Positions 1-13,591 of a DNA stretch of 64,000 nt are shown here, piece by piece; position 1 is the stretch's first letter; every line of letters begins with the position of its first letter. The notes under the pieces are model-generated. The model saw only the letters and a program-made list of their open reading frames with translations. It did no database searches and had not been told where the DNA came from. The translations under genes and the position numbers were made by a program. The DNA is from Vespula vulgaris (Eukaryota; Arthropoda; Insecta; Hymenoptera; Vespidae), in contig NC_066587.1 in NCBI RefSeq assembly GCF_905475345.1, positions 4,849,070-4,913,069 on the forward strand, in the 5' to 3' direction.

Positions 1-1588
1 TTTAATCGATACCGTATAGATATCGCTTTATCTATGATGTTAGATTTTTTTTTCTTTTTTTTTTCAAAGTAAAAATAAAACTTTTCGAAGATCGATTGAA
101 TTACTAAAATGTCGAGGACGAATCGAAGTATTATATGTGTATGTACGAACAGTCGTCAGTCGGTGGTTCATCGAACTTCGAGGCTATCAATCATCGAGAC
201 GATGAAGCATAATCATTGAAGTTTCATTAGAGCAACACGAAGTATTCACGAACATGTCAGTTTTCTTCTCTCTCCTACGCTCGACGCTCATCTTTAATTT
301 ATAATATTTATAATTTCGTGACTCGAAATTATCGATCATCGTTTCCATTCACCTCAATAAATTCGAGTACGTCGTTACATTCTATATTATCAAACAAATA
401 ATTCTTGTGTATTTATCTAACTTTATCTTGAAAACGGACGTAAATATATTTTAATCTATCGGAATGAATCTACCGTTTTTGGTTGCTAGAAAGCGATTTA
501 GTAGAGTCTCGTTAAATGGGAAAACTCATTTAGGGGATTAAATAACCAGATAAAATATAAATGATTTTATCATTATACATCGTAATTGGCGTAATGCGTT
601 ATGATAACTCGCGGAACTTAATATAGCTATTTTAACGATAGTGTTCGTGTTCTGTGAGCTTTTACGAGTAATACAATAATATAAAATTTACAAACGTACG
701 AATTATTCAAATGCACAAGAAGAAATTGATACCGTGCCTAACCTTATTATCAGTATTACGACCTTTGGAAATAACATAGTAAAATATAAAACTTTTTCTG
801 CTCCTTAGTCTTCTCTTTATCGAACGATGCTCGATCTTCCAGTTAATATGTGTAAAAAAAAAAAAGAAAAAACAGAAAAAACGTGCGGTTAAGAAGTACT
901 ATATAATTAAACGTTTCGTTATAGCTAAGAAAAACGTTGTATCATCGATTCCTTCCGGTTTAAACTTCCCAATCTCGTTACGCGTCAACATCGAGACGAT
1001 AATAATAATAATTAGATTTCTCGTTTATCGCCATGGTATCCGGAATACTCTGCGTTCACGTGTCGCAGTCGATTTGAAGATCGTATTTTACATCCTGCTT
1101 CAAGATGTATATTCAAGTTTCAGTAATCTTCTATATTTAACGATACTCATTAATCATTATAAAGAGATAGATTTTTCTTAATAATTTTCCAAAGTAATTT
1201 AGCAAAACTTCCATGTCAGACGTAGATCATTGATCAGAGATATAAAAAGTGTTCCTTTTATTCAGCAATAATTTTCGATCGTAATATCGGGATATGCGCG
1301 TTAAAATAATTTAAAGTTATATTTAGTAATGAGAATGTATGTATGTATAAACGATAAAATCAACAGGACTTATACGCAATTCTCGATGTCTCAATACTGT
1401 CCTTTTGACCGTTCTTCGTAAAGCCCGTTTACTCGAACATACATACATACTCCATACGTCCATACTCGTTCGATAAACAAACGAAAATCTCCGCGTAATG
1501 CCTTGTCTCAAAGTTAGTTCGGAAGGACACGTGCACAAACAATATCGACTTTGCTTTCTTCTCTACAAAGCGAGAAACCAAAGTAGAA

Positions 1589-1590
<2 letters not shown>

Positions 1591-1649
<59 letters not shown>

Positions 1650-1655
1650 AAGAGA
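1591..1655. repeat. (AG)n microsatellite
   Basis: Nearly pure AG dinucleotide tract with AAAG interruptions near the right end. It generates spurious Ser-Leu and Arg-Glu reading frames on the two strands. Confidence 0.95.
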
Positions 1656-2171
1656 TAAACATAACGGTAGACGTAAAATGTCACGTAGACACAACTTCTT
1701 TCCATCTCACATATTTAGTATTTGAGAAGTCTTTGAAGAGTAAACAGGTGTTGCAAAGTCGAGTTCATTGAGAGTATTCCTGAATCAAGGTTGGCCTATT
1801 CCCGTGGGGCAAAACTGACCGTTCCCGGCAATTACTTCGTTCGAATCGCTTCCATGATTCTTTCTCCTGTGTTCACGCTCAAAGAACGTGCTTCAGGTTG
1901 CGCGGGTGAGAGAAATTGCGAGGAAAGAAAAAAGAAAAAGAAGAAGGAGGGGAGAAGATGGAGACGATGGGCTCGTCTCCTCTCCCCCGCGCACGAGCAA
2001 CGTGTATTACAAGAACGTGCGCCGCGCTTTCGTGCTTCACCGAGATAAGTGGTGTATGATTTGGCGATGATTGATGGGGTCGTAGGTCAAAGTGATCAGC
2101 GGCGCTCCAGGCGCCGAGGCTCACCTGACTGTGGACTTGAAACTCTCGAATACCGGGGGCCCGTGTAATAC

Positions 2172-2186
2172 GCCTCTCTCTCCTTC

Positions 2187-2217
<31 letters not shown>

Positions 2218-2220
2218 CCC
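2172..2220. repeat. (CT)n-rich pyrimidine tract
   Basis: Interrupted CT dinucleotide and CTTT repeats. Confidence 0.85.
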
Positions 2221-4413
2221 TCCTTCCTTTTCTTAATACCATACTCGTAACACATTCGACTACACATGTACGTACGCGAGTGGAAGGCACACGCGCTGTG
2301 CGATCGTTTTCCTGCCCTTTCTTTTTTCACTGCCGTCCAATTTGCCAAATCGATGAACCTTTATATTGTGTTTTGTATATTAAAGGCGTACTTATGATAA
2401 GTAAGATGATATTAGTATTATATGCCTTTGTAATTACTTCTTTTCTTATAATTAAATGTGAATAATAGAAGCAGTTTTCCATTTTATCGAATTTCTAAGA
2501 ACCCGTCTCTCTGTTTCATCTGGACGACAAATTAGCTTTCCACCCTCTCCTCTTCTTTGCCGTAAACTTCGTCGAGCTTAAGCCGCTCGGTCATTAGTCA
2601 GGCTTCTGACTAATTCGAGCAATTAAGATTGGTAGACTACGTATTCGTCTGTGAGTAAGAATCGGAAGAATCAGGCTTATATCTTTTAAGAAGATGAAAG
2701 CAAAGTGAGCGTTCTTAGAGTCTGTAGAAATGAAATTAGAATGGATATCCCAGAGAGTAATTAAGATATTCGTACGGTACTCGTAATCGTCCGCTCCTCG
2801 TCTACTCGAATGTCTACGACCCCATAGATTAATATCGATCGTAATTACTCGCGACTTCTGAGGCAGCGAGAAACCTGTCTTTGTTCGATATTTTTTATGC
2901 CAACAATAGAACCTTTCCTTAACGATCGGTTTTGTGCTACGTCTATGTGTCGTAATCGCGATTTCTGGTTAGCCTCCGGGGCTAGAAAGCGGTACTCGTA
3001 ACAGTAGTAACAATACTCATTGTTTGATTAGACCTAACTCGAAGATAATTCGAGTCAAACAGAAACTTCTTAGGCGTAAGAGTAACGTTCGACGATTTAT
3101 TAGTATAATCCTTGTTTCGTAATAACGAATACGTCCGTTATTTCGATAATCAAATCGAAGAGGCTTAAAGCTCGATAGATCGCGGTACGTGTGTAAAAGA
3201 TTCTATTAGAGGTTAAAACGTTTATATAGAAAAGAAAGGAAAACTAGAAAAAAGACAAGAAAAACCGAGTAAGTAACCTAGCAGGACTGATAACGAACGT
3301 CGAAGGTTTAACGAACGAGAATACCTCAAAGGCTGCCCTCGAGATATCGCGCCGAAAGAGTAATGCACCGTTCGAGAAAGAAAGAGGCAACCTATTCCTT
3401 ATAAAACGTTTTTCATTCGATCAACATTACCGAGCTCGCCCAAGTGAGTCTCGAACATTAATCCGGGCTAATCAATTTGGGCCTAATTGGAGATTACGAC
3501 GAAACTGTTCGAGCTCCCAAGGTTCTACCTTTTCTTCCTTACCTTTTCTTTTATTAGCCGTACGTGGCGAAGAGATGCAGGAGACCGCAACGCTAATAGA
3601 TTAATTTATTATACCAAAGACCTCAAAGATACCGCCAGGCGTAGCAGACTCGACGACATATTAGTATCGTGTCACGACGATCATTAAACAAACTCGACGA
3701 AGAAATGCGAACCTTCGAGAAACGGAATGTTAATTCGTACACGAGGTCTGCCACATCGGCTAGTATTCAGGAATCCAATGCAATGGAAATCGATTTTGTT
3801 CTTTTTTTTCTTTTATATATATATATATGTATGTGTGTGTGTATGTTGTTTAGAAACGACGAAAATATTTTATACGTCTAACAATCACAAAATCACGGTC
3901 GCCATTTTGTCGGTGAAAATCTGAGAAAACCGTACGAAAATGGAACGATTAATATTATACTTTATCTATTTATTAACGAAGCCGCACCTTATTTTCCTTT
4001 CCTTCATCTCTTCTATTTACCTATCAATCCGATCGTCCATCCATTCATCTGTATCCGGAGTCTACGATCTCGATTCGCTTCATTATCTTAAGTTCCTCGT
4101 TCTCGTCGTCGCCATCATAAAGTCGATGATTTTGCACGAGCCTTTCCCATCGCCCCTCGTCGATCGAGTTCTCCTTTATACTCGTAGATAATTCCGGGAT
4201 CTTGCGATTCAATTATCTCCTTGTCTATTAATTGCAGGTGCCGACCAACTTCAACAGCTATCATCGAAAGTGGCACATTCGAGATCATCTGAAAGAAGAT
4301 GCTTATTGATCATGCATTATGTCTTGTCTTGCCGGACGGTCGTTATTATTTTTGCTTCCAGCAGCAACCTTCCATTTTCTTCTTTATACCGTGAGCTAAC
4401 TCGTCGCCTTCGA

Positions 4414-4465
4414 TTCTCTCTCTCTCTCTCTTTTCTTCTCTCTTTTCTTTTCTTTTCTTTTCTCA
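4414..4465. repeat. (CT)n / (TTTTC)n tract
   Basis: CT dinucleotides passing into TTTTC pentamers. Confidence 0.85.
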
Positions 4466-5270
4466 ACTCTCTTTTCTTAGCCTTTCTTATTTCGAACTTC
4501 TTACTGGATAGGATAGGAGTGCTCAATTATCGATAGGATTTCTATAATAAGCCATAATAGTTATAGAAAATCCTACCGACGATGCCAATATAAAAATTGA
4601 TACCGTAATTCGAAACGGCAAACGTCCTCCATTTCTCTTTACTTTTCTGCGTATCGGACGAACAGAACTCCATAGATCTACGACTTTCCAACAACAAATT
4701 GTCAATAACGATATACTCGTAGCGATGACGGAAAGTTAAGATCGATACGAACAATTTTCACGAATAATAAACGATCGAACGTCTACGTAGTTTCAAAGTA
4801 AATTTTTTATGATAAGACGAAACGATTCGATTATTTATCCACGAAGAATTTTCAATTTGTATTAAATTGATATAATTACATTGAAAATGAGTGGTTGTTA
4901 TATCCGACAAATGTCACATTTTCGAATGCGATCGAAAGCCATTGCTACGTTCGCACTCTTAGCAAGATAAAACGATATCTTCTTTCCCTCCGGTTACTCT
5001 CTCATCTCGAGGGCCAGCGGTCTGTCTCTCGATCGCGAACGAAGACCGCAAAGAACGAAATGCTCGGCGTCGTTCGTCCGTCTAGAAGTCTAGGAATCAA
5101 TCAATGACCATCTTTTCATGGAATCCAGACTTGCTCGTAGGCGGATCGTTCCCCGTGTAATTCCAATCCTCTCCCTTTTCTTTCTTTTTCTTTCTTCCAT
5201 CGTGGTTTCCACGGAATTTGTCCTTTCAGTTGACTTCTTATAACCGAATACCTCGTGCCGAGTGCATATC

Positions 5271-5327
5271 TTTCTCTCTCTCTCTCTCTTTCTCTCTCTG
5301 TCTATCTATCTATCTCTATCTTTCTTT
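5271..5327. repeat. (CT)n / (CTAT)n compound microsatellite
   Basis: CT dinucleotides followed by CTAT tetramers. Confidence 0.9.
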
Positions 5328-5472
5328 TTTCTTTCTCAGCATCACTGTGGACCAATCGCTTCATCGTCGTATCAACTTATGGTAATAAGGACTGGAGGTG
5401 GCCAGCAGGAACAAATCGAGTGGTTCGAATAAGACGTCTCTTTCTTATTCTTTCTCTCTTTATCATCGAACT

Positions 5473-5474
<2 letters not shown>

Positions 5475-5524
<50 letters not shown>
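5475..5524. repeat. (AG)n microsatellite
   Basis: About 25 uninterrupted AG units, facing the CT tract 150 bp to its left in complementary sense. Confidence 0.95.
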
Positions 5525-5527
<3 letters not shown>

Positions 5528-6254
5528 GTTCGAATGAACTTATGAATGAAAGGGATCGGATGATAAATGGCACGCTTTACCGAACAGAATGCTTCTCGCT
5601 GGCGTAGCTCGTCGGTTACTTTGGCGAGTACACGGGGATGAAGGAGGTATTTCGAAACGAGCTTTTGATGGACGTGGTAATGGAAATGATGATACGTTTC
5701 TGCGTTTTGGTGACAGAACGATCGTAAAGATTAATCGCAAGTTCGACGTAACGCCGCGTTGGCTTAATACGCGACGAGAAATTGCGTTCGCTTCTGTTCA
5801 GCAAATTCATATAATTTCGTATGCTCTTTGCGGTTGGACGAGGTAGAAACCTCAATGACGTCGCGATGGAAACGAAGTCAATCGGAAAATAAGTCTTCGC
5901 TGTCCCAGGAGATCTTGAGGAAATTGCGCCGTTGGCCGACGTCCGATGGAAGCCGCGTGAAATCGCGAGACCCTTAACTCTCAACACCATAAATTCAGCT
6001 CCGCGTAGCGTCATTAGCACCGAATAACGAGGACGATGTTGTGGTTGCGCCAGCTGGCCTTCTCATCGCAGCTCCCACACGCGGCTCCGAAATAACAACG
6101 TACGAATGTACAACAAGGTATTACAGGGTGCGTCACATTCCCAGAGATCTAGAAATACGGTATGGAGAGAGAAATCAGTCCTTTAAATTCTGAAATTCTG
6201 CGATCTCATGGGAAGTAAAACGTTAATGAGAAAGAAATAAGATATAACAAAATG

Positions 6255-6315
6255 TAAATAAATAAATAAATAAATATATCCATATATATATATGTATATA
6301 TATATATGTATATAA
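6255..6315. repeat. (AAAT)n / (AT)n compound microsatellite
   Basis: AAAT tetramers followed by interrupted AT dinucleotides. Confidence 0.9.
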
Positions 6316-6439
6316 AAGAGAATATTACATGAATTAAATTAGTACGTATCTAGGTAGAGCAATAATAACGTTTCTTATGGCGTCGGTCGACCTTATGATT
6401 CTGTTGCTACGTATTTTGCCGGTCTCCCGCATATTCTCG

Positions 6440-6660
6440 CGGACAGGCCATAGAGAAGCTTGCCACGGGCGGTGTGTGCGTGGACCGAAATCATCGTGCA
6501 ATTACTCGCTCGTAAACGAGCGACGCTAAAGGAAGTTATGCGCCCGGCTAATAAAAGCAGCGTCAATGACACACGCACGGCGGTGAAGCAAAAAGCGTTA
6601 ATGACACCGGCCGGACGTATCCTGCGAGAGGATCACCCGGGCACAAAGTTATGTCGAGAG
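6440..6660. promoter_or_regulatory. Candidate regulatory island with palindrome and repeated word
   Basis: GC-rich block holding a perfect palindrome (TCGCTCGT-AA-ACGAGCGA, 6506-6523) and two copies of GCGT(C/T)AATGACAC about 36 bp apart. One frame is open across it, but no family is recognised and no splice context supports an exon. Confidence 0.25.
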
Positions 6661-7440
6661 GATGCTTGCTATATCTCTCTCTTTCCCTCTCTTGTTCGTA
6701 CGTCTCTATGTTGGTATACACGTACACGTACGTACGTACATAAGTACGCAAGTGTACGTACGCCGCGCGTCATCGACGTCGTTACTATCTCAAAAGGAAA
6801 AGGAGAGATGAGTGTATAGAAGAAGACTCAAAAGAGAGAGAAAGATCGAAGAATACGACGGCGGCCTTTCCGCGCTCGACACATAAAGCTTTTCTTTTAC
6901 CGGCACGTACTATGCGGATAATAAGCGCATTAATAATTTATAACGTCATCGTTAACAGTTTTTTCTTCTGGTCTTCGTCTTTCTCTTTCACTATCTCTCT
7001 CTCTTTCGGCCCTCATAGCACCTTACTCTCTCGAAATCATTGTCGGCAAGATCGCCGCGATTCTTTCTGATTTCGTCATCGATCTCTTCTAAAATATCAT
7101 ATCTCTTTGTCGTCGATCGTTAATCGAATGACGATCAACTCCCCCTCGTATCCTCATCCTGGCATCCAAGCTACATATGTTCTCTAACCGATTAACGATC
7201 CACGAGTGGGACAAATTAATTTCTGTCGCCGTTAAAATCCTTTCGGCGTAGAACACGGCTCGTTCTTTGTCTCGAAACGGTCGTACGATCGTACGTTCCT
7301 ACGCTCGGAATCGCGTTTTCGCAATCCCTTGCTGTTTCCTTTTTTCTTTCTCTTTTCCTTCTTTTTTTTTCTAAAGGAGACCGCAATTTCAACCAGCCGG
7401 ATATAAGTAGTATACCTGCTTTGTGTATATATACATATAC

Positions 7441-7441
<1 letters not shown>

Positions 7442-7481
<40 letters not shown>

Positions 7482-7512
7482 TACACACACATATATATAT
7501 ACATATATATAT
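7442..7512. repeat. (AT)n / (AC)n compound microsatellite
   Basis: AT dinucleotides, then AC dinucleotides, then AT again. Confidence 0.95.
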
Positions 7513-8660
7513 AATATGTCGATGTTTAGCTACAATCTCGCAGCTACAACGAAAAGAGAAGAAGGGGAAGCGATAGTACAACGCTACTAACAACTTCGCT
7601 AAACTTTTCTTCTGCGGCACGCGTACGGACACTTATTAATAATTTATAACGCGGACTAATTACTACCAAGAAGAGAATAATCTCTTAGATTGGCTTAAAA
7701 GTCCGCTTGTCCACCGGTAGCGAACGTTCTGTGCACCTGTTCACGTTCTATCTCATTCCCTCTTTCTATATACGTTCCGTGTTCTTCCATTTAATGGGCT
7801 TAGCGTAATTATCCATCTCGTTAAGAAAGGCCGAGCCTCGCGATTTCGTTCGATAGAAAGATCATTATAATTTAAATTTAAGTTAATGGTTGACGCGCAC
7901 GCGCGTTCGGACCAACGGCACTCCTATCGTTTGGGTTCCGACGATCTATAATACCAGAGAAAATCAATAAATTCTTCGGTTATTTTTTTATCTTCAATTT
8001 TTATACAAACAGGGACATTACGTAGTAAAGCTTTATCGACTCGATGATCTTTCCGATCTGGACGATTTGTTCCCTAAGGGCAAAAAATTTTACTACTTTC
8101 ATATCGTGCTTAAGTCGTTAAAAGTGTTTGACGCGTATACTCGTTGTGTGGAAAAATAAATTATCATTTCTGATTTCGATTAAAATTCTAATGAGAACAA
8201 AATAATATCCTACCATTTAGTACATCTTAATATATTTTGAAACAACAAGGGAATAAAAAAAAAAAATTCCATTAGACAGCAGTCATTGTCTTATTATCCT
8301 CATCTCTGCTACTGTCGAGTCTAACGTTGTTTTATGCAGGTAATTACGTTCGCGAGTTTCGGATCAGAATCTAATCTAATCTAACGAGGAAAGAAAAGTC
8401 GATGTAGATACGACAAGAGTATAATACAGAATGATAGAGATAGAGTCTGAAGAGAGTCAGAAACTTTCTAATGCTTACGTAGACTTATTGATAGTTGGAA
8501 CAAAATTCCAAAGAAGCATTCCTTTTCACTTATCCTTTTCAAAAAGTTCTTGATTCCCTTCAAAGCTCTTTGGCCGTTCAACTCCTATTTAAATATTCTC
8601 CATCCCAAGGAAACACGAAGACTCACCCACACCACAGAACAGGATAGGATAGAACAGGAC

Positions 8661-8690
8661 AGGCAAGGTAAGGCAAGGCAAGGCAAGACA
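8661..8690. repeat. (AGGCA)n short tandem repeat
   Basis: Roughly five AGGCA/AGGTA pentamers, preceded by related AGGAT units from 8641. Confidence 0.8.
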
Positions 8691-9256
8691 ACCGTCAACG
8701 AGCGATTGACGACGACTGGGGACGGGTGACTAGCGACGAGCAACTGGCTACTGGCAACTGACGACTATAATATCAATGAATTTAAAGAATGAAATTATAG
8801 ATTTAAAAAAAAAGAAAAGCCAGCTGCCATATCGTTATAATTTAATTCAATTTTACAGCAGCTGCTTATATCCCGTATTTGACGAGTAAATACGGATCTT
8901 TAAAATAGACCTGTACAATTAACAGGTTACTGAATTTTACGATATATATTCTTACTACCGATCGTATCGTCCGTTGATAAAAACGATCTATCGAAGATGC
9001 ATTAAGCTCGCGGTAGTTTCGATAACGACGCAAGGAAGGATCCTTCGAAGTTTATTCAAGAATGCGTTCTTAGGATCGGTACAGAGAATGAGTGAAAAAG
9101 TGCAGTTTGCATCGTTGATGCACGATTTAATCGCGTACATTCGGCTGAATTCCGGACTCCGTCGTTGGCCCTGATATTGCGATCGTTAAGAAGCCAACGG
9201 TTCTTCTTCGTCGTAAAGCGCATAAGGTATATGTACGTATGTACGTGTACATACCT

Positions 9257-9260
<4 letters not shown>

Positions 9261-9317
<57 letters not shown>
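9261..9317. repeat. (AG)n microsatellite
   Basis: Long AG dinucleotide tract. Confidence 0.95.
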
Positions 9318-9320
<3 letters not shown>

Positions 9321-9617
9321 TGAAGGGAGACAGTAAGAGAGTGGAAGATGACGGAGATTTTCTGAGATACGCCGGAGGATGTTGTTCAGAGGATGCTGTA
9401 GGGCGAAACGAGAGAGGGAACTCTCGTCTTGGTGAGTCTCATCGACGATTACGTATCAGGCAAATCGGTTAGGTCGCGGCCGTTCCACTTTCGTGGACAC
9501 GGAATCGTCGACGACGATATCGTTTCGAGAGGCGAGCCACTGAAACGAGCGATTATCGTCGCCCTGTTATCGATTTCTTCGACCTAACGAGCTCGCCTTT
9601 ATCTTTTACACGTAGGT

Positions 9618-9621
<4 letters not shown>

Positions 9622-9664
<43 letters not shown>
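9622..9664. repeat. (CT)n microsatellite
   Basis: About 21 CT units. It forms a potential inverted pair with the (AG)n tract 300 bp to its left. Confidence 0.95.
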
Positions 9665-9672
<8 letters not shown>

Positions 9673-11376
9673 TTATTTCTCTTCGTCTCTCTTTTCTTGC
9701 CATCTTCGTGTTTCGCGCTCTACGTGACGCGCATAAAAATGGGTAACCTCCTCTTCCGGCGTGATTTCATCGGCGTATCTACTTATGCGTATAGGTAGGT
9801 AACTACGCGTACTCCATACGATTCCATATTACGATGTAAATGCCGCGAATGAAATGAGATTAAAGCCGCGAGCGAGGCGCGAGATATTACGATTTCACGG
9901 CGAACGCTTTGAAGCTGCGGCCCCCTACGATTTTCTTCTATCCTTCGGCTTGGTCGATCCACGCATGGCCAACCAAGCAAACCTTATTCTTCGATTTAGT
10001 TCTTATCGTATCCTCCCCCGTTTCCGAAGCTTTCGGACCTATCTTTTTCTTAGTTCTAATAATAATAAATTATTGATTTATGTTTACGTCTAATATATTA
10101 TTATGTAATTATTTATGTATCTACCTATTAGAATCTACGATATACTGCAGCGTTAACGGTAAGCTTTGATTTTCCAGCCTAACTCGCTTGTATCTCTTTC
10201 GTGGATCGAAAATATCCTCTCTTTTACGTCGATCGAAAATACAGGCGCGATAACGTGCCAAACGTTTCCGCGAACGCGGACCCGAACTGCGACTTAGGTA
10301 GATATGCGCGTTAGATATAGGTAAGTGTATATGGTAAGAAAAGAGAGGCTGGCAGATCAACAAAAGCATACTTCGCATTCGTCGAGCATAAGCAGACATT
10401 AAGTCCGAGAATAGCGTGCGTGGGTAGTTCTCCCACGTGCGTTCTTACGTGTCATACGCGCGTCATACGAGGACACGCAGCCACCTCCACCACCTCCACC
10501 TTTTTTCTCTTTTTCTTTTTCTTCTTCTTCTTCTTCTACTCTATCCTCTGAGTCGACCATCTCGAAGACTCTCTCTCGCGCGAGAAGAGGCGTAAGAATC
10601 CTCAGAGTGTCGTAAAACAAAAGGGAACGGTATTACCAAGGTTGGAACACCTTTTCCCACTGGCTCCATCCTACCGGGAGTCCTCCGGGAGACTTTACTG
10701 CGATTACTTGGCGGGAGATGGAATTATGTTTCTTCTTCTTGTCCTTCTTCCTCTCGTATGCGATCGTGAAACTTGAGAAAAGCCTGGCATTATAGCGATC
10801 ATGCTCGCCAACCGGCATGTAATATTTCGCATCCAGAGACGACTCGTACCAACGCTATTTCGATAATTAATAAACGATTGAAATTTTGCTGGAAATTTGA
10901 GCTTCCCGCCGATATTTTTATCCTCATGGTGAATACGACGTTACGTAGATATGCATGTATTTACGTATATATATCTATCTACGTACGTTTGTATGTATAT
11001 ATATATATATATATACACTCTTGTATACTTCCTCGAAACTTCACAATCACGATAGCGCGATAGATTTCGTTTACTGCAAGACAAACTTATCGTTTATAGT
11101 TTATCGTTTTATCGCGAATTCTATAAATTCCGAAGGCACTAAAGGTATTTCGCAAAAACCGGTTCCTCGAGTAATATCTCGCGTAAGTATTCGAAGCGAT
11201 ATCGCGCGTTTATTAAATTTGATTTTCTCTTCCTAATCGAGAGGATATAATAATATATTGAGATGGGAGTTTACACGATAACGATATTGTACGAAATCAC
11301 GCATAGAATACTTCTCGCCTTTGAATTTTGTGAACAACAAATTAACAATAAGAAAGAGGGTGATGCTATTATTCAA

Positions 11377-11406
11377 AGAAAAAGAAAGAGAAAGAGAGAG
11401 AAAGAG

Positions 11407-11437
<31 letters not shown>

Positions 11438-11442
11438 AAGAG
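11377..11442. repeat. (AG)n-rich purine tract
   Basis: Interrupted AG and AAAG units. Confidence 0.85.
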
Positions 11443-12179
11443 GGAACGTAAGACCGCTCCCTGTGTGTGAATCTCGTTTCTTCGGTCCTCCCGCCGACGT
11501 CACGTCGCGAGTGGACGGCCTCGATTAGAGCCACGGAATAAATTTCTGCGGAGTGTGGGAGCGAGCGGCCGAGGTCCTCGTCTCCAATTGACCCCACTTT
11601 GCTGCGAAACTCAAGCGACTACGCGGGCAGATTTCAGTACGTACACGGGCATGCCTAGATTTTCGCAGATTACGCTTGCACCACAGGTAAAACCACTACG
11701 GTAGATTGGACAACATCGTCCTTTTAAAGATCCTCATTGAGTTACACTCGGCTCAGTCTTCACGTGAGCCAAAAGAAAGAATATTTCTTTCTTTTTTTTT
11801 TTTTTCTTTTTTATTGTATTTAGTAACATCATCGATTTGAAACGTACACTTTTTTCTCCTTCTTTCTTCTTTTTGAAGTTGTTGCATACGTAATTGTAAA
11901 AAAAAAGAACTGAGAGAAGAAAATATTTTATAAAAGTGCACGTGCAGAAATTCAACGAGTACGTAATCTCTTGTTAGTTAAAAAATCGAGATCGCTCGCT
12001 GACGTAGTACGTCCTCGTCTATCGTACGATAACGAGCCGCTCTCGTTGCGTACAAACATGGTATATAGACGACGTTGTGGGTGGCGATCGTCTTCGCGTG
12101 GACGAGTCTTTAAACGTTAATTGAGACGAGAGCCGCGCGTTGGTGGTCTAAATTCTTCGCTATTCCGGGAAGGCTATTT

Positions 12180-12204
12180 TCAGACGCATCTTAGATGCGT
12201 CTGA
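12180..12204. repeat. Near-perfect 25-bp palindrome
   Basis: Arms TCAGACGCATCT and AGATGCGTCTGA are exact reverse complements around one central T. No function is recognised. Confidence 0.9.
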
Positions 12205-13490
12205 CAATTCGTCGAGTCTAAGGGAACTTATAGGGTGGAAGGTGACGGCCTCGAGTGTAGGTGCGAATTTTATTACCTCGACATTCCACGGTGTAAACGC
12301 TCGAATTAAGAATCAACTCTTCATGCCAGTTCGAGTCTTCTTGGATTTGAGATCTTGCCATTTTAAACGTCCCTTACTTTCGCGACAACGTATGTTATCT
12401 GATCTCTGATTGATTCGTACGTAAATTTTATTTCTCGTAATTCTTTATAATCTTGTATCGAGTCTGATTTGAAAGAAAAAGAAAAATGAAAATTATGAAA
12501 CAGTCAATCGGATATGTTAATCCCTTTAAACACATGAATGACATTTAATTAAGTGGCACGATTATGTAATGATATTTATAAAATATTATTGATAGATTTC
12601 AACAGATCGCTTGCAATAAAATATTGAAAATAATACGGATTAATGATATATTTGATATAATTTTAAGCGAGTCTTTCTTTTTTTTTTTCGTCGTACATAC
12701 AGATATACGCATGCGACAGCACAAAAGACGAATCTTCGTTGTTCAGCTTTATTAATGTCAAACGTGTTCAATATCACTTAGATTAGCACGAAATTGTCGG
12801 GACAGAGTTCTCGATCCGCTCCGTAACGCCCACACGCGAAACGCCGTCGCGTCTTAAGTGGTTCCAATGAAAAAAGCGCACACTTAAGTCGCCCGGCTCT
12901 CGGCGGTTGCATTATAATTACTACAAATTGAATCGTTTAGCCGCTTTTAAGGTCGTGAGATAGTGTCCGAGAATGTAGCCCTCGAATAAATATGACCCTT
13001 CTTCCTTCTCGATAACACGATTCTGCGTCCTAAACTCAAAAACGTTTTTACCTTACGGACGTTTGAAATTCATGCAATGATTGCGATAAAACTATCAGAA
13101 AAAAAAGAAGAAAAAAGAAAAAAGAAAAAAGAAAAACGAAATCATTTATCTAACACAAATCATTGTAGATATACTTTATTGGAGAAATTGAAAAATGATC
13201 AACGTTGTTTTTCAAAAGTTGATTTGATAACGTAGAATCGAATAAGTGGTCGTTATGATTAAATCGACTTATTATCGCTCGAAGGTTCGTTCATGTAGGT
13301 TTTTTTGTTGGTATCGATACGGTAGACGTGTTCACTCCTTTTTCCCACACCGAATCGGACCCTCTGTGTGGTTATAAATCGACAAAGTAAATATCATTTT
13401 CCCCCTGGGCTTTCTCGCTGTGGTCGTTATGAATATTCATTCCGGTAATGACGTGTATAATTGTGCTGCCGGCCGAGATCCTGAATGTAG

Positions 13491-13517
13491 AGAAAGAGAG
13501 AGTGAATGAGTGAGAGA

Positions 13518-13583
<66 letters not shown>

Positions 13584-13591
13584 GAGAGAGT

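Larger units (their letters stand above)
1..9258. other. Gene-free flank, part 1
   Basis: No supported coding exon on either strand. AT-rich sequence is interrupted by GC-richer islands at about 1790-2170, 5590-6110 and 6440-6660, by homeodomain-like AT words at 3460-3495, and by a minisatellite-like (AGGCA)n run with degenerate GAC/TGGCAACTG words at 8640-8770. ORFs of up to 134 codons in the islands overlap on both strands and lack family resemblance, so I treat them as chance. Confidence 0.5.

Noticed and set aside
5589..6020. 134-codon minus and 85-codon plus ORFs over the same stretch
   Set aside because: Open on both strands because of base composition; neither has family resemblance, and no splice context supports an exon.
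6460..6819. 119-codon plus-strand ORF
   Set aside because: No ATG at its beginning, ends in simple repeat (CTCTCT, TACGTACG), and shows no recognisable domain. Kept only as a possible regulatory island.
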